64,000 nt of DNA from Zeimonas sediminis (GTDB lineage Bacteria; Pseudomonadota; Gammaproteobacteria; Burkholderiales; Burkholderiaceae_E): positions 2,639,671 through 2,703,670 of the forward strand of contig NZ_JAMQYE010000001.1 in assembly GCF_023721795.1 (NCBI RefSeq). The letters run 5' to 3'. Below are positions 8,536 through 24,116 of this stretch, one piece after another (within the stretch, counting starts at the first letter, position 1; each line of letters opens with the position of its first letter). The position numbers were made by a program, and so were the translations under genes. The notes beneath the pieces are model-generated. The model worked only from the letters and a program-made list of their open reading frames with translations. It made no database searches and had not been told where the DNA came from.

Positions 8536-8577
8536 GCCGCCGCGCCAGACCGCCTCCTTCGCCCGGGACCCTTCGCG

Positions 8578-9531
8578 ATGCCCGCCACCGCGCTCGCGCT
8601 GGTCGTGGCGGCCGCGTTCCTGCACGCCGGCTGGAACCTGTGGATGAAGCGCTCGGGCACCGGCGGCGGCATGGCCTTCGTCTGGGGCACAACGGTCGTC
8701 GCCACGATCGCCTTCGCGCCATTCGTCTGGCTGGCGGGGGCCTTCGGCGCGGGGCCGGCCGGGGCTGGCACGGGCGCCGCGGCCGCGTCGATGGCGCCGG
8801 CGAACGGGGCCGCCGTCGCGCGGCTCGCCGACTGGGGGGGCGGCGTGTGGTTCGCGGTGGCCGCGAGCGTCGTCGTCCACACGCTGTACATGCGGGTGCT
8901 GCAGCGGGCGTATGCCGCCGGCGACCTGTCGATCGTCTACCCGGTGGCCCGCGGCACCGGCCCGCTGCTCGCCTCGGTGGCCGCGATCCTGCTGCTCGAC
9001 GAGCCGGCGCGGCTCGCCTCGTTCGCCGGCCTGGCGCTGGTGGTGGCGGGCACCTTCACGATCGCCGGGGGCGGTGCGATCCTGCGCGCGGGCGCCTCGC
9101 CGGCGGTCGGACACGGCCTGCGCTGGGGCCTGGCCACCGGCGTGCTGATCGCGACCTACACGGTCAACGACGGCCGCGCGGTGGCGGCGCTGGGCGCCGA
9201 TCCGCTCGTCTACTACTGGGCCGTCTGCGTGGGGCAGGCCGTGCTGCTCGCGCCCTGGATCGTGTGGTCCGTTCCCGGCTGGCGGGCGCTGCTCGCCCGG
9301 TCGTGGCGGGTGGTGCTGGGCGTCGGCGTGCTGTCGCCGCTCAGCTACCTGCTGGTGCTCGAGGCGATGCGGCTGGCGCCGGTCAGCGTGGTGGCGCCGG
9401 CGCGCGAGCTGTCGATGCTGGTGGCGGCGCTTGCTGGCGCGATCCTGTTGCGCGAGGGGCAGCTCGCCCGCCGGCTCTCGGGATCGGCGCTGATCGCATC
9501 GGGGGTGGCGCTGCTCGCCGCCGGCGCCTGA
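8578..9531 (+). CDS. EamA/DMT-family membrane transporter
   Basis: 317 residues with about ten hydrophobic segments and the two EamA halves. The conserved VYPVARGTGPLLASVAAI element in the first half and SPLSYLLVLEAM ... VAPARELSMLVAALAGAI in the second are typical of drug/metabolite transporters. It lies 42 bases after the FAD monooxygenase, same strand, so the two may be co-transcribed. Direction and substrate cannot be told from sequence; such proteins commonly export small metabolites. Confidence 0.87.
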   Translation: MPATALALVVAAAFLHAGWNLWMKRSGTGGGMAFVWGTTVVATIAFAPFVWLAGAFGAGPAGAGTGAAAASMAPANGAAVARLADWGGGVWFAVAASVVVHTLYMRVLQRAYAAGDLSIVYPVARGTGPLLASVAAILLLDEPARLASFAGLALVVAGTFTIAGGGAILRAGASPAVGHGLRWGLATGVLIATYTVNDGRAVAALGADPLVYYWAVCVGQAVLLAPWIVWSVPGWRALLARSWRVVLGVGVLSPLSYLLVLEAMRLAPVSVVAPARELSMLVAALAGAILLREGQLARRLSGSALIASGVALLAAGA

Positions 9532-9562
9532 GAACGTGTGAATGAATCTACTGCGCCGTTCG

Positions 9563-10234
9563 CTAGCGCCGGGCGAGCTCGCGCTCGATCGCGGCGACCA
9601 GCGCCGGGTCGTTCGGCTCGACCGCGCTGCGGAAGCTGGCCACCGGCCGGCCCTGGCGGTCGACCAGGTACTTGTGGAAGTTCCAGCGAGGCGCCTCGCC
9701 GGTGGCCTTCGCCAGCGCGGCGTGCAAGGGGTTCGCCTGCGGGCCGGTGACCTGCGACTTCACGAACATCGGGAAGCGCACGCCGTAGGTGTCGAAGCAC
9801 AGCTGGGCGATCTGCTCGCGGCTGCCGGCTTCCTGGCGGAAGTCGTTCGACGGGAAGCCCATGATCACGAGCCCTCGCGACGCGTACTTCGCGTGCAGCG
9901 CCTCGAGCCCCTCGTACTGCGGGGTGTAGCCGCACCGGCTGGCGGTGTTCACGACCAGCAGCACCTTGCCGGCGTACTGGCACAGCGACTGCGGCTTCTC
10001 GTCCTGCAGCCGGTCGAAGCTGTGGCGCAGCAGGGGCGGACAGGCGGCGTCGGCGGGTGCGGTGGGCGCGGTGGCTGGCGCGACACCCGCTCCCGCGCCG
10101 GCAGCCTGGGCCGATGCGGCAGCCGGGACGGCCAGCGCGACGAGCAGGCCGGCGAACACGCGGGCTAGCGGGTGTGCGAGGGGGCGGGCAAGCGGGTGAG
10201 CGAGCGCGCGCAGCAGGGACGGGGTCGGCGTCAT
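9563..10234 (-). CDS. Exported thiol peroxidase, glutathione peroxidase family
   Basis: 223 residues. The GPx core runs from about residue 65: VVNTASRCGYTPQYEGLEAL carries the peroxidatic Cys, GFPSNDFRQEAG the partner Gln region, and WNFHKYLVD the Trp/Asn of the catalytic tetrad. The protein uses Cys, not selenocysteine. The first 45 residues form an unusual leader with a repeated LAHPLARP element followed by a hydrophobic stretch and an Ala cleavage region (VPAAASAQ), so the enzyme is probably periplasmic. Alternative starts further in would shorten the Arg/His-rich part. It is divergent from the MFS gene at 10362. Confidence 0.9.
   Translation of the reverse strand: MTPTPSLLRALAHPLARPLAHPLARVFAGLLVALAVPAAASAQAAGAGAGVAPATAPTAPADAACPPLLRHSFDRLQDEKPQSLCQYAGKVLLVVNTASRCGYTPQYEGLEALHAKYASRGLVIMGFPSNDFRQEAGSREQIAQLCFDTYGVRFPMFVKSQVTGPQANPLHAALAKATGEAPRWNFHKYLVDRQGRPVASFRSAVEPNDPALVAAIERELARR
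10160..10204 (-). repeat. Two-copy 21-bp direct repeat in the peroxidase leader
   Basis: Copies at 10160-10180 and 10184-10204 differ at only a few positions (gcgggctagcgggtgtgcga versus gcgggcaagcgggtgagcga, then g in each) and are 24 bases apart. In frame they encode the twofold LAHPLARP element of the signal-peptide region. Confidence 0.75.
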
Positions 10235-10361
10235 TGGGGGCGGGCTCCGTTCTTCGGGCGGTCGTTTCCATATTGTCGCCCGGCGAAGCGGTCCCTTTCG
10301 GCACGGGCCTCAGCCGGCCTGTCCGCTGCGGTAGCATCGCGCGCACGATGAGCGACTTCGC

Positions 10362-11579
10362 ATGAACCCCGCCTTGCCGGACGAACGTTCGCTGCGCGCC
10401 GCGATCCGGGCGCTCACCTTCGGCAACTTCGCGATCGGCACCGGCGTGATGGTCGTCGTCGGCATGCTCGACCTGATCGCCGAGGGCCTGCGGACCTCGG
10501 TGCCCACGGCCGGCCAGCTGGTCACGATCGGCGCGCTGGTCACCTGCATCGGCGCGCCGCTGACCGCGGCGCTGACCTCCCGGATCGACCGGCGCAGCCT
10601 GCTGGTCGGCAGCCTCGCGCTGAGCGGCCTCGGGCACCTGCTGTCGGCGCTCGCGCCGGGTTTCGGGCTGCTCGCCGCGGTGCGGGCGGCGACGATGGTG
10701 CAGGCGGCGATCTTCACGCCGCAGGCCGCCGCCACGATCGGCTCGATGGTGCCGCCCGAGGGCCGGGCGCGCGCGGTGACCGGCATCTTCATCGGCTGGT
10801 CGATCGCATCGGTGATCGGCATGCCACTGGGGAACCTTGTGGGCACCCACTTCGGCTGGCGGGCCGGATTCGGCGTGGCGGCGCTGCTGAACCTGGCTGC
10901 TTGCGCCTGGGTCTTCGCGACGATCCCTCGCGGCCTCAGGACGCCGGCGCTGTCGCTGTCTTCGTGGGGCGACGTGGTGCGCAATCCGCTGCTGACCGGG
11001 GCGCTGGCGGTCACCCTGCTCGGCGGCGCCGGCCAGTTCACGCTGTCGGCCTACATCGCGCCGGCGCTGAAGCTCGCGACGCAGGCTTCGGCCGAGGCCG
11101 TGGCTGCGGTGATGGGGCTGTTCGGCCTCTTCGGTGTCGCCGGCAACCTGTGGATGATCCGGCAGATCGGCCGCCGTGGCCCGGATCGCAGCGTCGACAC
11201 CGCGATTCTCGCGATCGTCGTCGGCCTCGGCCTGGCGGCGCTGCTCACGCTGGCCGTGGCCTGGCTGCCTGCCGCGACCTGGCCGCTGCTGCTGGCCAGC
11301 GGCGTGTTCTGGGGGCTGGGCTGCTTCGCGATGAACTCCGCGCAGCAGGCGCGGCTGGCCGCCTTCGCGCCGGCGCTCGCGTCGGCGTCGATCGCGCTGA
11401 ACACCTCGATGATCTACGGGGGGCAGGCGATCGGCGCTGCCGCCGGCGGCGCGGTGATCGCGGTCGCGGGCATCGGCCCGCTGCCCTGGGCGGCGGTCGC
11501 GCTGATGCTGGCCACGCTGTGGCTGTCCAGGCGGGTCGGCGCGCGGGCGGCCGTCGCGCGGATGCAGCCCCGCGCATAG
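10362..11579 (+). CDS. Major facilitator superfamily transporter
   Basis: 405 residues, about twelve transmembrane segments. The loop after helix 2 reads LTSRIDRRSLLVGS, a variant of the MFS motif A. The family resembles the arabinose/drug efflux group (AraJ/DHA1-like): short cytoplasmic tails, GxxxG-rich helices, and the TIGSMVPPEGRARAVTGIFI segment. It is divergent from the peroxidase with 127 bases between; TAGCAT near 10332 could be a -10. It is the last plus-strand gene before a convergent minus-strand cluster. Substrate unknown. Confidence 0.88.
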   Translation: MNPALPDERSLRAAIRALTFGNFAIGTGVMVVVGMLDLIAEGLRTSVPTAGQLVTIGALVTCIGAPLTAALTSRIDRRSLLVGSLALSGLGHLLSALAPGFGLLAAVRAATMVQAAIFTPQAAATIGSMVPPEGRARAVTGIFIGWSIASVIGMPLGNLVGTHFGWRAGFGVAALLNLAACAWVFATIPRGLRTPALSLSSWGDVVRNPLLTGALAVTLLGGAGQFTLSAYIAPALKLATQASAEAVAAVMGLFGLFGVAGNLWMIRQIGRRGPDRSVDTAILAIVVGLGLAALLTLAVAWLPAATWPLLLASGVFWGLGCFAMNSAQQARLAAFAPALASASIALNTSMIYGGQAIGAAAGGAVIAVAGIGPLPWAAVALMLATLWLSRRVGARAAVARMQPRA

Positions 11580-11583
11580 GGCG

Positions 11584-11613
11584 GGCCAACCGCGGCGCGC
11601 TTGCGCGGTGGCC
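11584..11613. terminator. Hairpin between convergent genes, possible bidirectional terminator
   Basis: GGCC-A-ACCGCG at 11584-11594 pairs with CGCGGT-GGCC at 11604-11613: a 10-bp stem with one bulged base and a 9-base loop. It fills the 33-base space between the stop codons of the MFS gene and the thioesterase-fusion gene. No T tract follows on either strand, so it may act only with Rho. Confidence 0.45.
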
Positions 11614-12542
11614 TACCGCGCCGCCGGCGCCTGCGCGTCGTCGCCGGCCAGGTCCGCGTCGGGCGCCACGCCGAGCAGGGCCACGGCCTCGCGCACGCTC
11701 ATCCCGATCGACAGCCCCGCCGCTTGCGCCCGCGGGTTCAGGTGGCTGAGCACGCCGCGCTCGTAGCCGTCGCGGGCCTCGCCGATCCGGGCCGACTCGT
11801 GCGCGTAGCAGCCGCAGGCCACGCCGATCTCCTCGAGCAGGTCGAGCGCCACGATGCCGGCCTTGTCGCGACCCACGCCGGCGTCGTTCAGGAAGACCGC
11901 GCGCGGCCGGACCGGCGCGCGCAACACGAAGCCGGTCGAGGACAGCCCGCCATGGGAGCCGGACACGATGATGCCGTCCCGGCAGCTCTCGTCGATCGAC
12001 GTGATCGTGTCCAGCAAGTGAAGGCGCCTCTCGCCTCCGGCCGGCTCGCGCGACGCGCTTGCGTCCGCCGAGCCCGGTGCGGGGGGGGCGGCGGCCGACA
12101 TGGCAGCGTCCGCCGACTGGGGGGCGTCGTCGTCGAACAGCGCCCGGAACCAGCCGGGGATGGCCAGCGCGCGCAGCCGCCGCGGGTCGTCCGGATGCGG
12201 CACCCCGATGAATCGGACCTCCCAGCCCTCGGCGAGCAGCGTGCCGTCGCGCATCGCCCGGTGGGAGATCCGGAAGGTCTTCGCGCTCCATCGCTCGATC
12301 GCCGAGTGGATCTCGATCCGCTCGTTGTAGCGGGCCGGCGCCCGGAACGCGGCGCCGGCGTCGACCAGGGGCCCGAGCACCCAGCCGTGCTCGCGCTGCA
12401 TCGCGTCGTGGCTCTGGCCTGCCGCGTTCAGCAGCGCGTGCGTGGACGCGTCGAACCAGCGGAAGAAGTTCGGGTAGAACACGATGCCGGCCGGGTCGCA
12501 GTCGCCGAACCCGACCAGCACCGGGAACACCAGGGTCTTCAT
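11613..12542 (-). CDS. Hotdog acyl-CoA thioesterase fused to an unidentified C-terminal domain
   Basis: 309 residues in two parts. Residues 1 to about 145 are a 4-hydroxybenzoyl-CoA thioesterase-type hotdog domain (GDCDPAGIVFYPNFFRWFD, containing the catalytic Asp of the family). A Pro/Ala/Ser-rich linker follows. The second part, from about residue 180 to 295, has DTITSIDESCRDGIIVSGSHG, RAVFLNDAGVGRDKAGIVAL, ACGCYAHESARIGEARD and a segment running VLSHLNPRA; it resembles small uncharacterised proteins I cannot name. The GSHGG and NDAGVGxDxAG stretches look like an active or ligand-binding site. It is the last gene of the minus-strand cluster headed by the FAH-family hydrolase, 35 bases after the dehydrogenase. 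Likely hydrolyses a CoA thioester; the role of the second domain is unknown. Confidence 0.85.
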   Translation of the reverse strand: MKTLVFPVLVGFGDCDPAGIVFYPNFFRWFDASTHALLNAAGQSHDAMQREHGWVLGPLVDAGAAFRAPARYNERIEIHSAIERWSAKTFRISHRAMRDGTLLAEGWEVRFIGVPHPDDPRRLRALAIPGWFRALFDDDAPQSADAAMSAAAPPAPGSADASASREPAGGERRLHLLDTITSIDESCRDGIIVSGSHGGLSSTGFVLRAPVRPRAVFLNDAGVGRDKAGIVALDLLEEIGVACGCYAHESARIGEARDGYERGVLSHLNPRAQAAGLSIGMSVREAVALLGVAPDADLAGDDAQAPAAR

Positions 12543-12577
12543 CGGCGGTGCCTCGCGCAGCCCGTCCGGATCCGGGC

Positions 12578-13696
12578 TCAGGCCCCGCCTGCCTCGAGGT
12601 CCAGCGCCGACAGCGGCCCGGGCGAGCGGCCCTTCGCCGCCTCGACCAGCCGGGCGGATTCGTCGAGCTGGGCCATCGTGCCGGCGTCGATCGGCACCGC
12701 CGCGGCGCGCTCGCGCCTGGCGATGCGCTCCGGGTCGCCGGGCATCAGGATCGCCTCGCTGCCGTCGGCCAGCGGCGCCGACTCGACCCACTCGACGAAG
12801 TCGCGCACCTCGCGCTCGAAGTGCGCGCCGGTGCCCATGCGGGCCGGGTCGAACACGATCGCGAGCATGTTGTTCCAGATCGCGTGGCGGGGCGGGAAGT
12901 TGGCCGGCACCGCGGTCTCGCCGCCGGTCAGCGCGCCGCCCAGCACCTCGCAGACCATCGCCAGCGCGTAGCCCTTGTGGGCGGCGAAGGTGCGCAGCGC
13001 GCCGAGCCGGCCTTCCTCGCCTTCCTGCGGCTCGAACATCACCGCCGGATCGTTGGTCGGACGGCCCTGGGCGTCGATCAGGCAGCCGTCGGGAACCGGG
13101 ACCCGCTTGTTGTAGGCCACCCGCACCTTGCCGTGCGCGATCGCGCTGGTCGCGAAGTCGAGCACCAGCGGCTCGCCGCTCGCGCGCGGGATGCCGACCG
13201 TGAACGGGTTGGTCAGGAAGCGTGCCTGCGCGCCGCCGTGCGGCGCGACCATCGCGCCGTTGGACACCGCGTTGGTGAAGTGCACCGACACCAGCCCGGC
13301 GGCCACCGCCTGCTCGGCCCAGTGGCCGACCCGGCCCAGGTGGTGGGAGTTCTTCAGGCCGAGCACGCAGGTGCCGTGCTGCCGCGCCCGCTCGATCGCC
13401 AGCGCCATCGCCTGGTGGGTCACCGACTGGCCCATGCCGCGCCGGCCGTCGACCGTGACGATGCCGCCGCCGTCGGTGACGACGGCGATCTCGCGGTTCA
13501 GCTGCAGCTCGTCGTTCAGGAACGAGTTCACGTAGCGCGGCACCATGCCCACGCCGTGCGAGTCGTGCCCGCTCAGGTTGGCCGCGACCAGGTGGTCGGC
13601 GGTCAGCCGGGCCTCGCGTTCGGACGACCCGGCCGCCAGCCACAGGTCGACGACCCACCGATGCAGCGCATCGGGAGCGATCCGGTGCTCGGCCAT
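12578..13696 (-). CDS. Malate/L-lactate dehydrogenase family (Ldh2) oxidoreductase
   Basis: 372 residues of the NAD(P)H-dependent YlbC/ComC/YiaK fold, unrelated to Rossmann lactate dehydrogenases. Visible markers: GHDSHGVGMVPRY near residue 43 (catalytic His region), VLGLKNSHHLGRVGHWAEQA, VSNGAMVAPHGG, and the C-terminal HKGYALAMVCEVLGGALTGG. Family members reduce 2-oxo acids such as sulfolactate, ureidoglycolate and 2,3-diketogulonate precursors; the exact substrate is open. It begins 2 bases after the stop of the FAH-family gene, so the two are surely co-transcribed. An open frame runs further upstream but overlaps the FAH gene and encodes no family sequence. Confidence 0.9.
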   Translation of the reverse strand: MAEHRIAPDALHRWVVDLWLAAGSSEREARLTADHLVAANLSGHDSHGVGMVPRYVNSFLNDELQLNREIAVVTDGGGIVTVDGRRGMGQSVTHQAMALAIERARQHGTCVLGLKNSHHLGRVGHWAEQAVAAGLVSVHFTNAVSNGAMVAPHGGAQARFLTNPFTVGIPRASGEPLVLDFATSAIAHGKVRVAYNKRVPVPDGCLIDAQGRPTNDPAVMFEPQEGEEGRLGALRTFAAHKGYALAMVCEVLGGALTGGETAVPANFPPRHAIWNNMLAIVFDPARMGTGAHFEREVRDFVEWVESAPLADGSEAILMPGDPERIARRERAAAVPIDAGTMAQLDESARLVEAAKGRSPGPLSALDLEAGGA

Positions 13697-13698
13697 CG

Positions 13699-14406
13699 TC
13701 AGACCAGCCGGATCTTCAGCCCGCCGACGCCCTGGACCTCGCCCTCGAGCAGGTCGCCGGCCACGACCGCGGCGACGCCCTCGGGCGTGCCGGTGAAGAT
13801 CAGGTCGCCGGGCTTCAGCTCCCAGTACTTGGACAGGTGCTCGATCGTCTCGGCGATGTTCCAGATCAGCTTCGACACGTCGCTGGACTGGCGGGTGGCG
13901 CCGTTGACCTTCAGCGAGATGCCCGCCTGCGACAGCGGCTGCCCGCCGGCCGCGACCTCGGCCGCCTTGCGGATCGGGCCGATCGGCGCCGAGTGGTCGA
14001 AGGCCTTGCCGATCTCCCACGGCCGGCCCAGCTTCTTGGCCTCGCCCTGCAGGTCGCGGCGGGTCAGGTCGAGCCCGACCGCGTAGCCGTAGATGTGCTT
14101 GCCCGCGTCGGCCGCGGCGATGTTCCGGCCGCCGGTGCCGATCGCGACGACCAGCTCGATCTCGTGGTGCAGGTCGCTGGTGCCCGGCGGGTAGGGAACG
14201 TCGGCGGTGCTGCCTTCGGCGACGACGACCAGCGCGTCGGCCGGCTTCATGAAGAAGAAGGGCGGCTCGCGGCCGGTGAAGCCCATCTCCTTGGCGTGCT
14301 CGACGTAGTTGCGGCCGACGCAGTAGACGCGATTGACCGGGAAGAGGTTGCTGGTGCCGGCGACCGGCACTGCCGCCTGCTCGGGCGGCGTGATGACGTA
14401 GGACAT
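13699..14406 (-). CDS. Fumarylacetoacetate hydrolase family protein
   Basis: 235 residues, the length of the short FAH family (fumarylpyruvate hydrolase/acylpyruvase). [17 protein letters not shown] is the family opening, [13 protein letters not shown] carries the E-x-E metal ligands, [10 protein letters not shown] the metal Asp, and [12 protein letters not shown] the substrate loop. FAH proteins cleave or decarboxylate 2-oxo acids from ring cleavage. First gene of a three-gene minus-strand set with the Ldh2-type dehydrogenase and thioesterase fusion; divergent from metH with 160 bases between. Confidence 0.9.
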   Translation of the reverse strand: MSYVITPPEQAAVPVAGTSNLFPVNRVYCVGRNYVEHAKEMGFTGREPPFFFMKPADALVVVAEGSTADVPYPPGTSDLHHEIELVVAIGTGGRNIAAADAGKHIYGYAVGLDLTRRDLQGEAKKLGRPWEIGKAFDHSAPIGPIRKAAEVAAGGQPLSQAGISLKVNGATRQSSDVSKLIWNIAETIEHLSKYWELKPGDLIFTGTPEGVAAVVAGDLLEGEVQGVGGLKIRLV

Positions 14407-14566
14407 CGGGGCTCCGCTGCTTGTCCGGGGGTTGCGGGAAGAAGCCGATAGGTTATCAGCCGCAGGGGGCGCCCCGGGAGCGCGAAAAGACCGGATCGGG
14501 CGCCGGAAGGGGGCGCAGACCCGGGGTCGGACGGTAAAATGGAAGGTTCCCTCGAAGGAACCCGCG

Positions 14567-18421
<3,855 letters not shown>

Positions 18422-19671
18422 GCATCACCGCGCCCGACACCAGCGGCAGCGCGGCCAGCGCCAGGTAGGCGCCGCCGTAGGAGCCGCCCAGGCGGATGAT
18501 CTCGGCGAATGCGACCGGGCCGCTCATGCTGCCCGCGAAGGTGATGAACTGCGAGGCGCCGGCCAGCGTGGCCATGTCCTTGCCCCCGGCCTGGCGCGCG
18601 AGCTCGGCGAAGAACACGCCGTTCCAGCCCATGATCGTGGCGGCGCAGGCGACCGCCGCCAGGATCGCCAGGCCGGTGCCGGCCGATTCGCCCAGCAGCG
18701 CCAGGCCGGCGCAGGCCAGGCCCATGGCCACGCCCAGCACCCCGAGCAGCAGGCCGGAGCCGACCCAGCGATCGGCCACGTGGCCCCAGCCGATGCGCGA
18801 CAGGGTGCTAACCACCTGCGAGCCGGCGAGGATCGCGGCAGCGGTGGCGAGCGACTGCCCGAGCTCGAGCTTCAGGTAGGACACCAGGAAGGTGGTGAAG
18901 CAAAGCTGCGTGAACGCGAACGAGAACGAGGCCAGGCTCAGCCGGCGCAGCGCCGGGTCGCGCAGCACCGTTGCCAGGCCGGCGAGCCAGGAGCCGGTCG
19001 CGGCGGCCCCGCCGGCGCGCGGCGCCACGGCCCCGGCCGGCGGCTCGAGCTTCGCCACCAGCGGCCGCAGCGCGAGCGCCAGCGCTACGCAGGCGGCGGC
19101 GGCCAGCGCCATGGCCGGGCGCCAGCCGAGGGCCGCGAAGCCCAGCGGCATCAGCAGCCCGGCGCCCGCCACGCCCAGCGGCACGCCGGTCTGCTTGATC
19201 GAGAAGAACAGGCCCCTCCTGTTCGCGGGCGCGTGCCGCGCGAGCAGGCTCGAGGTGGCCGGGTTGATCATGCCGTAGCCGATGCCGACGGTGACGGCGG
19301 CCAGCAGCAGCGCCGCCGGCTGCCCGAGCGTGACGGCCAGCGCGCCGAGCGCGCACGACGCCATCGCGACCTGCGACAGGCGCACCGCGCCGATCCGCGC
19401 GGCCCAGCCGCCGCTGCCCAGGCCGGACAGCATGGCCGCCAGGTACGCCACGCCGACGAAGACGCCGACCCGGTCGGCGCCGTAGCCCAGCGTGGGTGCC
19501 ACCGCGGGCGCCAGCACCGACGGCGCGGTCAGCACCAGCGTGGCGAGGGTCTGGACCGCGAGCGTGCCGGCCAGCGTGGCGAGCGCAGGGCTCATGCCCT
19601 GGTCCGGCGCCAATGCCGGCCGGCCGGCGCTGCGCAGGCGCGCCGCTCGCCGATCGCCGGCTGGCGCGGCA

Positions 19672-22130
<2,459 letters not shown>

Positions 22131-22140
22131 GCCGCGCATC

Positions 22141-22758
22141 GTGGCTCGCGAGGAGGGCGCCGGGTCCCCGATCCGGCGCTGGGTGGATCGCTGCGAGAGC
22201 TTCCTGCTCGCGGCGCTGCTGTCGCTGATGACACTGATCACCTTCGCCCAGGTGGTCGCGCGCTACGTCTTCAACTACAGCTTCGTCTGGGCCCTGGAGC
22301 TCACGACCTTCCTGTTCGGGGGGCTGATCTTCTTCGGCATCTCCTACGGGGTGCGGGTGGGCGCGCACATCGGCGTCGACGCGCTGGTCCGGCTGCTCTC
22401 CGAGCGGGCGGCCCGGCGCGTGGCGCTGGTGGCCGCGGCCCTCTGCGTGGTCTACGCAGGCATCGTCTTCGTCGGCGGCTGGATCTACGTCGGCAAGATG
22501 TACGACATCGGCATCCTCGCGCAGGACCTGCCGATCCCGCAGTGGGTGCCCAAGCTGGTGCTGCCGGTCGGCTTCGCGATGCTGTTGCTGCGCTTCGGCG
22601 AGGTGCTCTGGCGCATCGCGACCGGCCGCTCGAGCAGCCTGCTGGGCAACGAGGCCGAGGACGCGCTTCGGCTTCGCGCGGACGCCGACGGCGAGCCCGA
22701 GCCCGAGGCCGGGGCCGAAGGTGCGCGGCAAGACGCCGGATCGGGAGACCGCGCATGA
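22141..22758 (+). CDS. dctQ: TRAP transporter small permease subunit
   Basis: 205 residues with four hydrophobic segments; VVARYVFNYSFVWALELTTF and the ISYGVRVGAHIGVDAL stretch are the DctQ signatures. The start is GTG at 22141, 10 bases after dctP. A charged Glu/Ala-rich C-terminal tail of about 35 residues extends past the last helix. The stop overlaps the dctM start (ATGA), consistent with fixed subunit ratio. Confidence 0.93.
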   Translation: MAREEGAGSPIRRWVDRCESFLLAALLSLMTLITFAQVVARYVFNYSFVWALELTTFLFGGLIFFGISYGVRVGAHIGVDALVRLLSERAARRVALVAAALCVVYAGIVFVGGWIYVGKMYDIGILAQDLPIPQWVPKLVLPVGFAMLLLRFGEVLWRIATGRSSSLLGNEAEDALRLRADADGEPEPEAGAEGARQDAGSGDRA

Positions 22759-24032
22759 CGACCGCCGCCCTGTTCGCGATGCTGTTCGTGTTCATGCTGA
22801 TCGGCATGCCGGTCGCGGTCGCGCTCGGCCTGTCGTCGCTGCTCACGATCCTGCTGTTCGGGCAGGACTCGCTCGCCTCGCTCGCGCTGAAGCTCTACGA
22901 GACCTCCGAGCACTTCACGCTGCTGGCGATCCCGTTCTTCATCCTGTCGGGCGCCTTCATGACCACCGGCGGCGTCGCGCGCCGGATGATCCGCTTCGCG
23001 ATCGCCTGCGTGGGCCACCTGCGCGGCGGCCTGGCGATCGCGGCGGTGCTCGCCTGCATGCTGTTCGCCGCGGTGTCGGGCTCGTCGCCGGCCACCGTGG
23101 TGGCGGTCGGCTCGATCGTGATCGCCGGCATGGTGCGGGCCGGCTACCCGCAGCCCTTCGCGGCCGGCGTGGTCTGCAACGCCGGCACGCTGGGCATCCT
23201 GATTCCGCCGTCGATCGTGATGGTGGTCTACGGCGCGGCCACCGAGACCTCGGTCGGCAAGCTGTTCATGGCCGGGGTGGTGCCGGGCATCCTGCTGGGC
23301 CTGCTGCTGGCCGGCGCGATCTATTTCCGGGCGCGCATGCTCGGCCTGCCGCGCCAGCCGAAGGCCAGCCTGGGCGAGATCCTCGAATCGGCGCGCGACT
23401 CGATCTGGGGGCTTCTGCTGATCGTGATCATCCTGGGCGGGATCTACGGCGGCCTGTTCACGCCGACCGAGGCGGCCGCGGTCGCGGCGGTCTACGCCTT
23501 CCTGATCGCGGTGTTCGTGTACCGCGACCTGCGCTGGCCGCAGGTGCCGGCCGTGCTGGTCGACGCGTCGAAGGTCACGGTGATGCTGATGTTCATCATC
23601 GCCAACGCGCTGCTGTTCGCGCACGTGCTGACCACCGAGCGCATCCCGCAGGCGATCGCCGAGCAGATCCTCGCCTGGGGCATGCCGCCCTGGGCCTTCC
23701 TGATCGTCGTGAACATCCTGCTGCTGGTGGCCGGCGCCTTCATGGAGCCGACCGGCATCATCCTGATCCTGGCGCCGATCCTGTTCCCGATCGCCACGCA
23801 GCTGGGCATCGACCCGGTCCACCTCGGCATCATCATGGTGGTGAACCTGGAGATCGGCATGGTCACGCCGCCGGTAGGGCTGAACCTGTTCGTGACCGCC
23901 GGCATCACGAAGATGCCGATCGGCGCGGTGATCCGCGCCGCGCTGCCCTGGCTGATGGTGCTGTTCGCCTTCCTGGCGCTGGTCACCTACGTGCCGCAGA
24001 TCTCGCTGGCGCTGCCGAACATGTTGTTCTGA
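22755..24032 (+). CDS. dctM: TRAP transporter large permease subunit
   Basis: 425 residues, about twelve hydrophobic segments. DctM signatures: AIPFFILSGAFMTTGGVARR, FAAVSGSSPATVVAVGSI, NAGTLGILIPPSIVMVVYG, GLFTPTEAAAVAAVYAF and EIGMVTPPVGLNLFV. It forms the sodium-coupled channel with DctQ and receives substrate from DctP. Last gene of the dctPQM operon; a perfect 9-bp hairpin follows. Confidence 0.95.
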   Translation: MTTAALFAMLFVFMLIGMPVAVALGLSSLLTILLFGQDSLASLALKLYETSEHFTLLAIPFFILSGAFMTTGGVARRMIRFAIACVGHLRGGLAIAAVLACMLFAAVSGSSPATVVAVGSIVIAGMVRAGYPQPFAAGVVCNAGTLGILIPPSIVMVVYGAATETSVGKLFMAGVVPGILLGLLLAGAIYFRARMLGLPRQPKASLGEILESARDSIWGLLLIVIILGGIYGGLFTPTEAAAVAAVYAFLIAVFVYRDLRWPQVPAVLVDASKVTVMLMFIIANALLFAHVLTTERIPQAIAEQILAWGMPPWAFLIVVNILLLVAGAFMEPTGIILILAPILFPIATQLGIDPVHLGIIMVVNLEIGMVTPPVGLNLFVTAGITKMPIGAVIRAALPWLMVLFAFLALVTYVPQISLALPNMLF

Positions 24033-24037
24033 ACCCC

Positions 24038-24062
24038 ACGGCGGCCGTTGCCGGGCCGCCGT
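24038..24062. terminator. Hairpin between convergent dctM and CoA-transferase genes
   Basis: Perfect 9-bp stem ACGGCGGCC / GGCCGCCGT (24038-24046 with 24054-24062), 7-base loop, 5 bases after the dctM stop. There is no T tract, so it is a candidate Rho-assisted or bidirectional terminator. Confidence 0.5.
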
Positions 24063-24116
24063 CGACGCGCGCCGCGCGCCGATTCGGCAGGCGGCGCCGC
24101 CTCGCGCTCCGGACGG

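Noticed and set aside
14407-14566. Possible cobalamin or SAM riboswitch upstream of metH
   Set aside because: I looked for a B12-box or SAM aptamer core in the 160 bases and saw neither.
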